Below are positions 17,876-27,613 of a DNA stretch of 64,000 bases, in pieces (position 1 is the first letter of the stretch; every line of letters starts with the position of its first letter). Under the pieces are notes generated by a model, which was given only the letters and a program-made list of their open reading frames with translations, searched no databases and was not told the DNA's origin. The DNA comes from Butyrivibrio sp. (lineage in GTDB: Bacteria > Bacillota > Clostridia > Lachnospirales > Lachnospiraceae). The translations under genes were made by a program, and so were the position numbers. Location: contig JAILJR010000230.1 of NCBI GenBank assembly GCA_024694565.1, forward strand, positions 18,875 through 82,874. Direction: 5' to 3'.

Positions 17876-18328
17876 ATGAACAGAGACGTTGAAGTGAATG
17901 TAACAGGAATACATGCAAGAGACGGTGAGCCTACGGAAAAGGTAGAGACAAGTGTTCCGGGTGTCTTTCTGCAGATGGAGGACGGAAGTCTGATTATTGA
18001 ATATGACGAAAGCCAGGAGACCGGCAGCGGTACGATGAAGGCTCACAGCAAGGTTCTGATCAATCCCGATGGAAGAAGCATGGAGGTAGTAAGGTCAGGC
18101 TTTAGCAATTCAAGATTCTCCTTTGGCGATGAGCTGGTGTATGACACAGAGTATCTTACTCCGTACGGAGCCATGATGATGAAGGTCAGGACAAACAGCT
18201 TTGATTTCACCAGGGCGAGAAATGACGACGAAATTAGGGTTGTAGCTGAGTACGACCTTGAGATAGAAGACAGGGTCATTTCAAGCTCTATGATAGTAAT
18301 AGACGTAAAAAATGCGGTGGCAAACTGA
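17876..18328 (+). CDS. DUF1934 (YwiB-like) beta-barrel protein
   Basis: A 150-residue protein resembling the DUF1934/YwiB family, small lipocalin-like beta-barrels of unknown function in Firmicutes. Alternating hydrophobic strands (FLQMEDGSLIIEYDE, SFGDELVYDTEYLTPYGAMMM) and the conserved YLTPYG motif support this. There is no signal peptide. AGGAAA precedes ATG 17876. It shares a likely transcript with ispE; the link is positional only. Confidence 0.8.
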   Translation: MNRDVEVNVTGIHARDGEPTEKVETSVPGVFLQMEDGSLIIEYDESQETGSGTMKAHSKVLINPDGRSMEVVRSGFSNSRFSFGDELVYDTEYLTPYGAMMMKVRTNSFDFTRARNDDEIRVVAEYDLEIEDRVISSSMIVIDVKNAVAN

Positions 18329-18347
18329 CTTGCCACCGCTTATTTTT
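18314..18347. terminator. Bidirectional terminator overlapping the DUF1934 stop codon
   Basis: A 10-bp stem GCGGTGGCAA / TTGCCACCGC encloses the stop codon in its loop and is followed by TTATTTTTATTT. It serves the convergent gene at 18346 too. Confidence 0.85.
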
Positions 18348-18834
18348 ATTTGACCATTTTGGCTCCGGCCTTTTCCTGAGCCTTTGCAACCAGGTTTTTG
18401 AAAAAGCCTTTCTTTTCCTCGGGGGGTGCGATCCTGCCTCTGATACCTCTGACCTCAGTTACATAGATACCACTGACGGAAGCCTTTACTTCCTTTTTTG
18501 TAGGGACGGAATCGAAAATCTTCTCATCGCAGATAAGACTCATGACTCTGTTTCCGATCCTCACCTTCAGGATTGGGAGCTTTGAACCACGAAGGAGACG
18601 CGGCGTCTGATCGATCACCGACTGGGGAAGCCCTGCGTCCTTTAGCTTCATTCTCTTTTTATCGATTATCAGCATGGTCACCGTCTGTTTCATGGCATCC
18701 AGCTGAGCCTGTTGTTCTGCCTGTTTTTTCTGAGCTCTTTTTCCCAAAATGATAAGCGCAACTATTGCGGCTATAAGGATCAGAGCAATTACAATTAATA
18801 CTATCAACCCTGCGTTCAAAACAAAACCCTCCAA
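18346..18834 (-). CDS. Small single-pass membrane protein of unknown function
   Basis: 162 residues. A strongly hydrophobic helix (residues about 8-31, LIVLIVIALILIAAIVALII) is followed by a Lys/Gln-rich, probably helical segment and a compact domain with DQTPRLLRGSKLPILKV and a Lys-rich tail. It is likely a membrane-anchored cytoplasmic protein. I do not recognise the family. The gene stands alone between converging ispE/DUF1934 and the divergent PPIase lipoprotein. Confidence 0.7.
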   Translation of the reverse strand: MEGFVLNAGLIVLIVIALILIAAIVALIILGKRAQKKQAEQQAQLDAMKQTVTMLIIDKKRMKLKDAGLPQSVIDQTPRLLRGSKLPILKVRIGNRVMSLICDEKIFDSVPTKKEVKASVSGIYVTEVRGIRGRIAPPEEKKGFFKNLVAKAQEKAGAKMVK

Positions 18835-18951
18835 AATTCAATTAAAAAGTGCACTATTTATTTTAACACTCTTTGACTTTTCAGGCAATAATTTGCACAG
18901 ATGATTCCTATTAGATAAAAACACTTTAATAAGAAGAAAAGGTGTGGTAAT

Positions 18952-18987
18952 ATGAAAAATATTGTTTTATTAAGTTTAATGAGGTGA
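18952..18987 (+). other. Possible 11-codon leader ORF before the PPIase lipoprotein gene
   Basis: ATG at 18952 has AAAAGGTG just upstream and reads MKNIVLLSLMR then TGA. The stop overlaps the AGGTG ribosome binding site of the gene at 18994. It may be chance or a translational coupling device. Confidence 0.3.
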
Positions 18988-18993
18988 ATTAGT

Positions 18994-20217
18994 ATGAAAA
19001 AGAAACATAGAGTACTTGCGGCAATGGCTGTGGCAGCTATGATGCTCTCTGCCTGCGGTGGTGCGGCGAATGAAACAACGAATGACGCTTCCGGTGCTGA
19101 TTCTTCAGTCACTGCTTCTTCTGAGGCTTCGAGCCAGGAACAGACTGCAGATTCTGCGGCAGCAGCGTCTATAGAGACCATCGATGTGTCGGGTCTTCCT
19201 ACTACGACACTTAAGGAGATTGATGTTGACAGCCTTGTCAAGCTGGGAGAATACAAGGGGTTAAAGCTTGAAACAACCAAAAAGGAAGTAACGGATGCTG
19301 ATGTTGAGAACAGCTTAAAGAGTGCTTTTGCAAGAAATCCCAGGATGGTCGAGGTAAAGGACAGGAAGGTTCAAAAGGGCGATACTGCTGTAATAGACTA
19401 TGCAGGAAGATACGCTGATACGGATGAGGCCTTCCAGGGAGGAGCGGCCAATGATTATAATCTGGAGATCGGTTCAGGTACATTTATTCCCGGATTTGAG
19501 GACGGACTTATAGGCGTCACCCCGGGAGAGACGGTAGACCTAAAGCTCACTTTTCCCGAGGATTACCATGCAGCTGAGCTGGCAGGCAAGGATGTCATTT
19601 TCTCAGTCTTTGTCAAAAAAATACTGGCTAAGGACAGTGAGCCTTCAGATGACTGGGTTAAGGAGATGAACCTTACTGATGCAACAGACCTCGCAGGCTA
19701 TAAGGCTAATCTCAAAAAGATGCTTGAAGAGGATGCTGAGGAAGAGTACAAAAAGGCACTGATGAATGAGGCAGTAGAAAAAGCGACGGAAAATGCTACT
19801 GTAGAGGAAGTTCCGGCAGAGCTTCACAACAGATATTTCGTGCTGGTTTATGATTCGGCACAGACCGCTGCCCAGCAGGTTTATTATATGTACGGCATAC
19901 AGGTTTCGCCTGAGGAATATGTCTCAAATGTGATGGAGAGCAATGGCATAACAGGTACAATCGAGGACTATTTAAATGATCTCGCCGACAAGCAGTCCAA
20001 AAAGTGCATGGTACTTGAGGCAATTGGTCATAAGGAAAACATTGAGATTACAGACGATATTGTCAATAAATACATTCAGGACGATTACGACAACTTCTAT
20101 AGCAAGAATTTCAGCACAATTGACGAGTACAAGAAGACTTTTGATCCAGAGGATTACAGGGAACAGATAATGGCAGACAAGGTTGCTGAATTCCTTGTCG
20201 AGAACGCAGCAAAATAA
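18994..20217 (+). CDS. Trigger-factor-like FKBP peptidyl-prolyl isomerase lipoprotein
   Basis: A 407-residue exported lipoprotein: lipobox LSAC with C21, then a Ser/Ala/Asp/Glu-rich linker to about residue 75. An FKBP domain follows (GDTAVIDYAGRYADTDEAFQGG to FPEDYHAAELAGKDVIFSV, about residues 125-210). The remainder resembles the helical C-terminal chaperone domain of trigger factor. It lacks the ribosome-binding N-terminal domain, so it probably assists folding outside the membrane, like a PrsA-type foldase. RBS GAGGTG lies before ATG 18994. asnS follows 22 bases later. Confidence 0.82.
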   Translation: MKKKHRVLAAMAVAAMMLSACGGAANETTNDASGADSSVTASSEASSQEQTADSAAAASIETIDVSGLPTTTLKEIDVDSLVKLGEYKGLKLETTKKEVTDADVENSLKSAFARNPRMVEVKDRKVQKGDTAVIDYAGRYADTDEAFQGGAANDYNLEIGSGTFIPGFEDGLIGVTPGETVDLKLTFPEDYHAAELAGKDVIFSVFVKKILAKDSEPSDDWVKEMNLTDATDLAGYKANLKKMLEEDAEEEYKKALMNEAVEKATENATVEEVPAELHNRYFVLVYDSAQTAAQQVYYMYGIQVSPEEYVSNVMESNGITGTIEDYLNDLADKQSKKCMVLEAIGHKENIEITDDIVNKYIQDDYDNFYSKNFSTIDEYKKTFDPEDYREQIMADKVAEFLVENAAK

Positions 20218-20239
20218 TTAACCGGAAGGGGATGAGCAT

Positions 20240-21631
20240 ATGGAACTGACTGATATCAGAGAATTGTTTGAAAAACAGGATGACTTTGCAGACAAGAGGG
20301 TTACGGTAGGCGGATGGATAAGAAGCATCCGTGATTCAAAGGCAATAGGCTTTATAGTGCTTAATGACGGTACTTTCTTTAAGCCATTGCAGATAGTTTA
20401 TACGGATAAGCTTAAGAACTTCGCAGAGATAAGCAGGCTCAATGTCGGAGCTGCGGTAATTGCTACAGGCACGATCGTAGCTACACCCGGGGCGAAGCAG
20501 CCATTTGAGATGCAGGCAGAGAGTGTTGAAATTGAGGGAGCTTCAACAGCCGATTACCCTCTTCAGAAGAAGAGACATACTCTTGAGTTTTTGAGGACAA
20601 TTCCTCATCTTCGTGCAAGAACAAACACCTTTGAGGCTGTATTCAGAGTTCGTTCCGTTGCTGCCTATGCCATACACTCATTCTTTCAGGAAAGAGGCTT
20701 TGTATATGTCCACACTCCGCTGATCACAGGAAGTGACTGTGAGGGTGCAGGAGAGATGTTCCAGGTTACAACCATGGATCTGAACAATGTCCCCAGGACA
20801 GAGGACGGAAGCGTGGACTACTCAAAGGATTTCTTTGGAAAGCCTGTCAACCTGACTGTAAGCGGACAGCTGAATGTCGAGACCTACGCTTTTGCTTTTA
20901 AGAATGTATATACCTTCGGACCAACCTTCAGAGCAGAGAATTCAAACACGACACGCCATGCGGCAGAGTTCTGGATGATAGAGCCTGAGATGTGCTTTGC
21001 AGACCTCAAGGATGACTGCGACACGGCTGAGGCCATGCTCAAATATGTCATCAGCTATGTGCTTGAGCATTGTCCGGAGGAGATGGCATTTTTTAACGAG
21101 TTTATAGACAAGGGCCTTATCGACAGACTGAATAATGTTGTGAACAGTGAATTTGGCAGAATAACCTACACAGAGGCTATAGAGCTTTTGTCAAAACACA
21201 ATGACAAATTTGATTACAAGGTAAGCTGGGGCTGTGATCTTCAGACTGAGCACGAGAGATACCTCACGGAACAGATCTTTAAGAAACCGGTATTCGTTAC
21301 AGATTATCCGAAGGAGATAAAGGCCTTCTACATGAAGCTGAATGAAGATGGCAAAACTGTTGCTGCAGCTGACTGCCTTGTTCCCGGAATCGGTGAGATT
21401 GTAGGAGGAAGCCAGAGAGAGGATGATCTTGAGACTCTTGAGAAGAGGATGGATGAGCTGGGGCTGAAGAAGGAAGATTATCAGTTTTATCTTGACCTTA
21501 GAAAATATGGAAGCGTTCGTCACGCAGGTTTTGGTCTTGGCTTTGAAAGATGCGTTATGTATCTTACCGGAATGGGCAACATCAGGGATGTTGAATCTTT
21601 CCCGCGCACTGTTGGAAATTGTGAATTATGA
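20240..21631 (+). CDS. asnS: Asparaginyl-tRNA synthetase
   Basis: Class II aminoacyl-tRNA synthetase charging tRNA-Asn. The 463-residue protein has an N-terminal OB anticodon-binding domain ([19 protein letters not shown]) and the class II core: motif 2 [22 protein letters not shown] and motif 3 [15 protein letters not shown]. The motif-2 variant and the 463-residue length fit AsnRS rather than AspRS. RBS GGAAGGGG precedes ATG 20240. Confidence 0.96.
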   Translation: MELTDIRELFEKQDDFADKRVTVGGWIRSIRDSKAIGFIVLNDGTFFKPLQIVYTDKLKNFAEISRLNVGAAVIATGTIVATPGAKQPFEMQAESVEIEGASTADYPLQKKRHTLEFLRTIPHLRARTNTFEAVFRVRSVAAYAIHSFFQERGFVYVHTPLITGSDCEGAGEMFQVTTMDLNNVPRTEDGSVDYSKDFFGKPVNLTVSGQLNVETYAFAFKNVYTFGPTFRAENSNTTRHAAEFWMIEPEMCFADLKDDCDTAEAMLKYVISYVLEHCPEEMAFFNEFIDKGLIDRLNNVVNSEFGRITYTEAIELLSKHNDKFDYKVSWGCDLQTEHERYLTEQIFKKPVFVTDYPKEIKAFYMKLNEDGKTVAAADCLVPGIGEIVGGSQREDDLETLEKRMDELGLKKEDYQFYLDLRKYGSVRHAGFGLGFERCVMYLTGMGNIRDVESFPRTVGNCEL

Positions 21632-21706
21632 TGCTATACTAAATATAGTAGTCAATTGGGGATTATTCACAAGTTATTCCTTAGGATCAGGCAAGGGGGT
21701 ATGGGT

Positions 21707-23221
21707 ATGAAAAAGAGTTGTTCTGTTGTTGCCGTTATACTGACCCTTGTTTTTTTGTTGCTTTGTCCGGTGAAATCCTACGCAACCACCAGCCAGGAGC
21801 TCAAGGAAGCTCAGAAGAAGCTGGAGGCAGAGCAGAAGGAACTGGAAAAGCAGAAAAAAGCTGCACAGAGTCAGCAGAATGCCAATGAGAATAAGCTAAA
21901 TGAGGCCAACAATCAGATCAATCAGACTTCCGAAGCTATGGGTGAGACTAAGGAGCAGATTGATACTACATCGGAGGAGATTGTAGGCCTCTTGACTGAT
22001 ATCGATTTTATCAAGGAGGATATTTCCGAAAAAGAGATTCAGATTGTTAAGACCAATGAGGAGTATGAGCAGGCCAAACAGAATGAGGAGACTCTCTATG
22101 AGTCTATGGTGCAGAGAGTCAAGTTTATGTACGAAAAGGGTAACTACTCTTACGTTCAGATCCTTCTCACTGCAAGCAGCTATTCCGATGCTCTGAATAA
22201 GGCCCAGTATGTTGAGCAGCTGTATGAATATGACAGGATAAAGCTCGGAGAGTTCATTGACGCCAAGGAAGCAGCGCAGGCTCTTGGAATACAGCTTGAG
22301 GAGGAGAGGTCAGAGCTGGAGGCTTCCAAGTATGAGCTTGAGGAAGAAGAAGCGTACATGGAGAAGCTTCTTGCGCAGTATAAGGCTCAATATGCTGACT
22401 ATGAAGTGAAGCTTGCACAGGCAAGGCAGAATGCGGCTGTCTATACGGCCAGGATAAAGAGTCAGCAGGCCAGCATTGCCAGCATTCAGAAACAACTTGA
22501 GACAAAACAGAAGGAAGTCAATAATGCAAAGCAGGCCACCCAGGCGGCGCTTGCAGCAGAGAAGGCAGCAGCTGAAAAAGCGGCAGCAGAAAAAGCAGCA
22601 GCCAGAACGGCAGCTCAGGAGAGACTGTCTGAACTGAAGGCGATGCAGGAAAACGGTGAGGAAGTAGACGAGAATGAGCTGGCAGAGCTTGCTAAAATAT
22701 TGGAAAGTACTGCTGATGTTGCATCGTCCAAAAGCTCATCTTCAAAATCAACTGCAACGTCATCGTCTGGTTCAAACACAACAACATCATCATCGACTAC
22801 CACAACAACGTCATCCGGCGGATCCGGTTCATCGGGATCTTCATCCGGAAGTTCAAAATCATATTCTCCGCCAGGGAGTGCAACCGGAAGCAACGTAGCA
22901 AACTATGCCTGCCAGTTTGTCGGTAATCCCTATGTTTCAGGCGGAACAAGTCTTACAAACGGAGCCGACTGCTCGGGCTTTGTGTATTCGGTTTACAAGG
23001 CATTTGGTATTTCAGTACCTCGTACATCGTGGGAACAGGGTACCCACGGACGCGAGGTTTCCTATTCAAATGCCCAGCCCGGTGATGTTATCTACTACGG
23101 CGGACATGTTGGAATTTATATAGGCGGTGGACAGATTGTTCACGCAAGTACGCAGAAGACAGGTATAAAAATCAGCTCAGCGACTTACAGATCGATTATA
23201 AGCGTCAGGAGATTTCTCTGA
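21707..23221 (+). CDS. Secreted NlpC/P60 peptidoglycan hydrolase with coiled coil
   Basis: From ATG 21707 (AAGGGGG seven bases upstream; the track's 21656 start is too early) the protein is 504 residues. Order of parts: signal peptide (1-25, ending SYA), long coiled coil (about 26-320) including an Ala/Glu/Lys repeat, a Ser/Thr/Gly linker (about 340-390), and a C-terminal NlpC/P60 endopeptidase domain with catalytic C422 ([10 protein letters not shown]) and His in [10 protein letters not shown]. This architecture matches PcsB/CwlO-type D,L-endopeptidases that cut peptidoglycan stem peptides and are often activated by FtsEX. Confidence 0.92.
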   Translation: MKKSCSVVAVILTLVFLLLCPVKSYATTSQELKEAQKKLEAEQKELEKQKKAAQSQQNANENKLNEANNQINQTSEAMGETKEQIDTTSEEIVGLLTDIDFIKEDISEKEIQIVKTNEEYEQAKQNEETLYESMVQRVKFMYEKGNYSYVQILLTASSYSDALNKAQYVEQLYEYDRIKLGEFIDAKEAAQALGIQLEEERSELEASKYELEEEEAYMEKLLAQYKAQYADYEVKLAQARQNAAVYTARIKSQQASIASIQKQLETKQKEVNNAKQATQAALAAEKAAAEKAAAEKAAARTAAQERLSELKAMQENGEEVDENELAELAKILESTADVASSKSSSSKSTATSSSGSNTTTSSSTTTTTSSGGSGSSGSSSGSSKSYSPPGSATGSNVANYACQFVGNPYVSGGTSLTNGADCSGFVYSVYKAFGISVPRTSWEQGTHGREVSYSNAQPGDVIYYGGHVGIYIGGGQIVHASTQKTGIKISSATYRSIISVRRFL

Positions 23222-23240
23222 TTCTTTAACAGGAGGCAGA

Positions 23241-24791
23241 ATGGCTTTTGAAGAAAAAGTTATAGTAATAGATTTCGGAGGACAGTACAATCAGCTTGTA
23301 GCAAGGCGCGTCAGGGAATGTAATGTATACTGCGAGATATATTCATACAGGACACCAATTGAGAAGATAAAGGATATGGCTCCAAAGGGAATCATCCTAA
23401 CCGGCGGACCAAATTCCTGCTATGAGGAGGGTGCTCCTTCGTATGCAAGGGAACTTTTTGAGCTTGGGATTCCGGTTCTTGGGCTATGCTATGGTGCACA
23501 GCTCATGATGCATATTCTCGGAGGAAAGGTTGAGAAGGCTCCTGTACGTGAGTATGGCAAGACACTCACTTTTATTGATTCATCGAAGGATACACTTTTT
23601 GCAGGTATCAAGGATGAGACAATAGTCTGGATGAGCCATACTGATTATATAAGTAAGGCAGCTCCCGGATTTGATATCATTGCCCACACGGCAGACTGCC
23701 CTGTTGCAGCAGCGGCCTGTGAGGAAAAGAAGCTCTATGCGATTCAGTTCCATCCGGAGGTTCTTCATACAGTAAGAGGAAAAGAGATACTCTTCAACTT
23801 TGTCAGGAAAATCTGCGGTACCCTTGGAACATGGAGAATGGATTCCTTCGTAGAGAATACCATAGGGCAGATAAGGGAAAAGGTTGGAGACGGGAAGGTG
23901 CTACTGGCCCTCTCCGGCGGAGTTGATTCATCAGTTCTGGCAGCGCTTCTTGCCAAGGCTATTGGAAAGCAGCTCACCTGTGTTTTTGTGGATCACGGAC
24001 TGCTTCGCAAAAATGAGGGAGATGAGGTCGAGAGCGTTTTTGGACCGGAAGGAAGCTTTGACATAAACTTTATCCGTGTGAATGCTGCCGAGAGATATTA
24101 CGCAAAGCTTAAAGGGGTGGAAGAACCCGAGAGAAAGCGCAAGATAATCGGTGAAGAATTCATTAGAGTCTTTGAAGAGGAAGCCAAGAAGATAGGTGCT
24201 GTCGATTTTCTGGCTCAGGGCACAATTTATCCTGATGTCGTTGAATCGGGACTTGGCGGAGAATCTGCAGTCATAAAGTCTCATCACAACGTGGGAGGTC
24301 TTCCTGATTTTGTGGACTTCAAGGAGATAATAGAGCCTCTTCGGTCACTGTTTAAGGATGAGGTCAGGAAAGCGGGGCTGGAGCTTGGACTTCCGGAGTA
24401 CCTTGTCTACCGTCAGCCATTCCCGGGTCCGGGTCTTGGCATAAGGATAATTGGTGAGGTTAACGCAGAAAAGGTACGTATTGTTCAGGATGCTGATTTT
24501 ATTTACAGGGAAGAGGTTGCGGCAGCAGGTCTTCAGAAGCTCCCTGATCAGTACTTTGCAGCGCTTTCAAATATGCGTTCAGTCGGCGTAATGGGGGATG
24601 AGAGAACCTACGATTACGCTGTAGTTCTCCGGGCCGTTGAGACCGTCGACTTTATGACAGCGGAGGCATCGAACATACCGTTTGATGTCCTTCAAAAGGT
24701 CATGAGCCGTATCATAAATGAGGTTAAGGGTGTCAACCGGGTAATGTATGATTTGACGTCAAAACCACCGGGGACAGTGGAACTGGAGTAA
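23241..24791 (+). CDS. guaA: GMP synthase (glutamine-hydrolysing)
   Basis: Converts XMP to GMP. The 516-residue protein has an N-terminal class I amidotransferase domain with nucleophile in GLCYGAQ and the FHPE histidine/glutamate pair. The ATP-pyrophosphatase domain has the P-loop LSGGVDSSV near residue 227, and the C-terminal dimerisation domain ends [18 protein letters not shown]. The 3' end of guaA is a common integration site for islands in other bacteria, which is relevant to the accessory genes just downstream, but no attachment repeat was found. Confidence 0.97.
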   Translation: MAFEEKVIVIDFGGQYNQLVARRVRECNVYCEIYSYRTPIEKIKDMAPKGIILTGGPNSCYEEGAPSYARELFELGIPVLGLCYGAQLMMHILGGKVEKAPVREYGKTLTFIDSSKDTLFAGIKDETIVWMSHTDYISKAAPGFDIIAHTADCPVAAAACEEKKLYAIQFHPEVLHTVRGKEILFNFVRKICGTLGTWRMDSFVENTIGQIREKVGDGKVLLALSGGVDSSVLAALLAKAIGKQLTCVFVDHGLLRKNEGDEVESVFGPEGSFDINFIRVNAAERYYAKLKGVEEPERKRKIIGEEFIRVFEEEAKKIGAVDFLAQGTIYPDVVESGLGGESAVIKSHHNVGGLPDFVDFKEIIEPLRSLFKDEVRKAGLELGLPEYLVYRQPFPGPGLGIRIIGEVNAEKVRIVQDADFIYREEVAAAGLQKLPDQYFAALSNMRSVGVMGDERTYDYAVVLRAVETVDFMTAEASNIPFDVLQKVMSRIINEVKGVNRVMYDLTSKPPGTVELE

Positions 24792-24797
24792 ATAATA

Positions 24798-24842
24798 AGC
24801 CCTAGAAGTCGCGAAAGTAGCGGATTCTGGGGCTTTGTTTTT
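24798..24842 (+). terminator. Intrinsic terminator after guaA
   Basis: A 10-bp stem AGCCCTAGAA / TTCTGGGGCT (one T-G pair) with an inner TCGC/GCGG helix, followed by TTGTTTTTC. Confidence 0.85.
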
Positions 24843-24845
24843 CTT

Positions 24846-24953
24846 ATGGCCAAGAATAAACCGGCAGATACGAGCCAGGGGCATTTTGAGGATTTATTGT
24901 TTCTGAAAAGACACAGGCATGTGTACTATTGCGGGCGCAGAGTTTATTTCTGA
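24846..24953 (+). CDS. Possible 35-residue ORF or gene remnant after guaA
   Basis: ATG 24846 opens a 35-codon frame (MAKNKPADTSQGHFEDL...) that ends at TGA 24951 and overlaps the start of the methyltransferase gene in another frame. There is no ribosome binding site of note. The composition looks protein-like (GHFEDLLFLKRHRHVYYCGR) but I do not recognise it. It may be a remnant of an inserted gene or of an alternative N-terminus. Confidence 0.3.
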   Translation: MAKNKPADTSQGHFEDLLFLKRHRHVYYCGRRVYF

Positions 24954-26994
24954 TAATGCTGAAAAATATGTCGAAGAAAGGGATAGAGATTCATTGGAAT
25001 CTGAAGAATTTGTAACATTAAGAGAGTTATGTGATGAATTATCAATATCGCAGGCAACAGGCAGAAACTGGGTTAAGCTGGGCAAAATTGTTCCGGATGG
25101 AAAAGAGAAAAACAATCCTCTTTTTTCAGCAAAGTATGTTGAAGCCTTGAAGAGTGAAATAAGCTCCGGAGAGAATAAAGCCTTAAAGAGCAGACGCAAC
25201 AAAAAATATGTTTCTGGTAATGCATTGTACAAGTCATATGTTTCAGATAGCTGCAAGTCAGTTTTTGAAGTTCAGAAACTGCTTGGCTTGTTGTTAGTAA
25301 GTGACCTGGAATTGTCAGAAGATGTAATTTTGCTATTTGTTGCTGATTGCGCTTTGCATTTGTTTGCAGATAAAAACAGGCTCCCTTTTGCAGGAGAAAA
25401 CAGATTGCTGCATGGATTTGTACGGGGAGAGATATCGATAGGAATATATGACGAATTTGTAAGCGATCTTATAACAGACAGGAATTTGTGTATAGAAATA
25501 TGTGAAAAATATCCGCTTTTGTTTTCACTTGATTATTCATATGAATATAAAGAGGATGTATTGGGTCTCATATATATATCATGCAAGAATATTGGAAACA
25601 GAAAAGCTACAGGGGCATATTATACTTCTAACAGTGTGGTTCAAAAGCTGATAGGAAGTCTTGATATAAGCGGCAGGGATTTAATTCTGGATCCGTGCTG
25701 TGGTACAGGGAATTTTTTACTGCAGCTTCCGGAGGACGTAGAAGCTGGATGCGTTTATGGCTTTGATATTGACTTTGCATGCGTGAAAATATCAAGAATC
25801 AATATGGCGCTAAGATATAAAAATGCGGACATTCAGACTATACGTGAGCATATTGTCGGGAAGAATTATCTAAAGGACAGAAATGACATAGAGTTTGACT
25901 ATATCATTGGAAATCCGCCATGGGGTTATGAATTCTCCGAGCAGGAAAAAGTGGAACTCAGATTCATGTATAGTACTGCTGTAGGCAAAAACATTGAGTC
26001 TTACGATGTCTTTATTGAGCAGGCAATCAAAAACCTTAAGAAGGGCGGAACGTTATCTTTTGTCCTGCCTGAGGCAATTTTAAATGTAAAGGCACATATG
26101 CCTGTGCGGAGCTTCATTATTGACGGAAATTCAATCAACGCGATTGTATATTTGGGAAATGCTTTCGATGGAGTTCAATGCCCTTGTATTATCATGAGCA
26201 TTACACATACAGGAACGCACCTCTCCACGACAGGTCTTAGAATAGTCAATGGCAGCAGAGACTTTACAATAAATACAGAGAGGGAAGTAACATCAGAGTA
26301 TTTTAACTTTTTAACAACAGATAAGGAATACGAAATTATAAAAAAGGTAAACCAAATTGATAAAGTGGTGTTTTTGGCGAAAAATGCAGATTTTGCGTTG
26401 GGAATCGTGACCGGTGATAACAAAAAATATATTTCGGCGCAGAAAAGTGATGATAACGAAATGGTGCTTAAAGGGTCTGATATTCTCAAATATCGCATAA
26501 CGCCTACAGACAACTATATCGTCTTTGAGCCCGAAAGCTTCCAGCAGGTTGCTCCTGTGGAGTTGTACAGAGCAGGGGAGAAGCTTCTTTACAGGTTTAT
26601 CTGCAATCAGCTGGTATTCGCATATGATAACAAACAGACACTTTCTCTGAACAGCTGTAATATTGTAGTTCCTCACATTGACGGAATATCAATCAAATAT
26701 ATACTTGCGATTTTGAATTCAAGAGTTGCGCAGTATATTTATAAAATGCAGTTTAATTCAGTAAAGGTTCTGCGTTCTCATATTGAGAGCATACCAATTC
26801 CTGTTGTGGATGATGATATGCATAAAAAGGTCATAGCACTGACGGAAGAACTCATAGAGGGCGGCAGTGCAGATGTTGTGATAAAGCGCTATGATGAGCT
26901 TGATGAAGTGATCTTTGATATTTTTATGCTGAATGAAGAAGAGCGTGAGATTGTTAAGGAAGCAGTTGACGGAGAAAACAAATTTCTTTTGTAA
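24919..26994 (+). CDS. Solitary N6-adenine DNA methyltransferase with N-terminal HTH and TaqI-type C-terminus
   Basis: A 691-residue gamma-class adenine methyltransferase. A MerR/excisionase-like helix-turn-helix (VTLRELCDELSISQATGRNWVKLGKI) spans residues about 31-56. Motif X (TGAYYTS, about 235), motif I (DPCCGTGNF, about 258) and catalytic motif IV NPPW (about 333) follow in the expected order. The last 250 residues look like a TaqI-type target-recognition domain (AILNSRVAQYIY). No nuclease motif or partner restriction gene is visible, so it may be an orphan or a solitary regulatory methylase. The gene is AT-richer than guaA (18 of 60 GC at 24961-25020 against 26 of 60 at 24301-24360), suggesting transfer. 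The ATG 24919 start has a weak RBS. Confidence 0.85.
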   Translation: MCTIAGAEFISDNAEKYVEERDRDSLESEEFVTLRELCDELSISQATGRNWVKLGKIVPDGKEKNNPLFSAKYVEALKSEISSGENKALKSRRNKKYVSGNALYKSYVSDSCKSVFEVQKLLGLLLVSDLELSEDVILLFVADCALHLFADKNRLPFAGENRLLHGFVRGEISIGIYDEFVSDLITDRNLCIEICEKYPLLFSLDYSYEYKEDVLGLIYISCKNIGNRKATGAYYTSNSVVQKLIGSLDISGRDLILDPCCGTGNFLLQLPEDVEAGCVYGFDIDFACVKISRINMALRYKNADIQTIREHIVGKNYLKDRNDIEFDYIIGNPPWGYEFSEQEKVELRFMYSTAVGKNIESYDVFIEQAIKNLKKGGTLSFVLPEAILNVKAHMPVRSFIIDGNSINAIVYLGNAFDGVQCPCIIMSITHTGTHLSTTGLRIVNGSRDFTINTEREVTSEYFNFLTTDKEYEIIKKVNQIDKVVFLAKNADFALGIVTGDNKKYISAQKSDDNEMVLKGSDILKYRITPTDNYIVFEPESFQQVAPVELYRAGEKLLYRFICNQLVFAYDNKQTLSLNSCNIVVPHIDGISIKYILAILNSRVAQYIYKMQFNSVKVLRSHIESIPIPVVDDDMHKKVIALTEELIEGGSADVVIKRYDELDEVIFDIFMLNEEEREIVKEAVDGENKFLL

Positions 26995-27095
26995 AAGATG
27001 AGTCATGGCATTTTATATTCAAGACATTGAATGAGCTTTTGTCGGGCAACTCATTGAATAATTATGAAATAAATATAAATTCTAAAGATGTATAG

Positions 27096-27123
27096 TTGAT
27101 TTTGAATCTTATACTGCTATAAT
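27096..27123 (+). promoter_or_regulatory. Promoter of the double-glycine peptide gene
   Basis: TTGATT (27096-27101), 16-base spacer, TATAAT (27118-27123), 42 bases before the start codon. The remaining 26995-27095 is AT-rich with nothing recognised. Confidence 0.6.
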
Positions 27124-27165
27124 TTGACAAAGAAAACGACATCACCGATATAGGAGGAAAAAAGA

Positions 27166-27426
27166 ATGTCAGAAGAGAAGAAAATCGTAGAGAAGAAGCT
27201 CTCTTTAGATCAGCTTGAAAAAGTAGGGGGCGGATTTAAACAGACTATCAAGGGATATTCATATGGTTGCATTATTAAGTGCCCAAGCTGCGGAAATGCC
27301 AATCAGAATGAGTTCTATTGTGATGGAGACATCCTTGCATCCTGTCAGAAGGATCTTTACACATGCGCTATATGCGGACAGCAGTTTGCAGCCGCTTCGG
27401 GATATGGAATAACAGATATTCTTTGA
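27166..27426 (+). CDS. Cys-rich double-glycine-leader peptide (RiPP/bacteriocin-like precursor)
   Basis: An 86-residue product with a charged N-terminal leader ending in LSLDQLEKVGGG (residues 12-23), the classic double-glycine type motif recognised by C39-peptidase ABC exporters. The remaining 63 residues hold seven cysteines (C35, C39, C42, C52, C60, C67, C70); CPSC and CAIC form two knuckles like a zinc ribbon. It may be a secreted, possibly modified peptide. Strong RBS AGGAGG and its own promoter indicate a real gene. No transporter, immunity or maturase gene is adjacent, so export would rely on genes elsewhere. Alternatively it could be a small cytoplasmic zinc protein whose leader resemblance is accidental. 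Confidence 0.7.
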   Translation: MSEEKKIVEKKLSLDQLEKVGGGFKQTIKGYSYGCIIKCPSCGNANQNEFYCDGDILASCQKDLYTCAICGQQFAAASGYGITDIL

Positions 27427-27613
27427 TTTTTTAGTTCTTAGGGCAAAAGAAGAAATTGCCCTCATGTTTCCGGATTTGCCAGACTCATCTTCAATGTACT
27501 GGCGATTGGCAGCAACACAGCAAAGTTATATAAAGCTGTTACACTTTTGTGTAGCAGCTTTTATTGGGAATTTTTTAAGAGGAATTGTTAATCGTCAGGG
27601 GGTAAAAGGTAAG

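Noticed and set aside
17501-18046. 181-residue minus-strand ORF over ispE/DUF1934
   Set aside because: Both plus-strand genes are recognisable families; this frame has no motif or RBS.
22557-22620. Short GC-rich repeat (GCAGCAGAAAAAGC-like) in the NlpC/P60 gene
   Set aside because: It encodes an Ala-Glu-Lys coiled-coil repeat, and the later Ser/Thr stretch is a linker; no CRISPR or mobile repeat.
27437-27465. Terminator after the double-glycine peptide (GGGCAA/TTGCCC)
   Set aside because: Only a 6-bp stem and no T-run follows; too weak to call.
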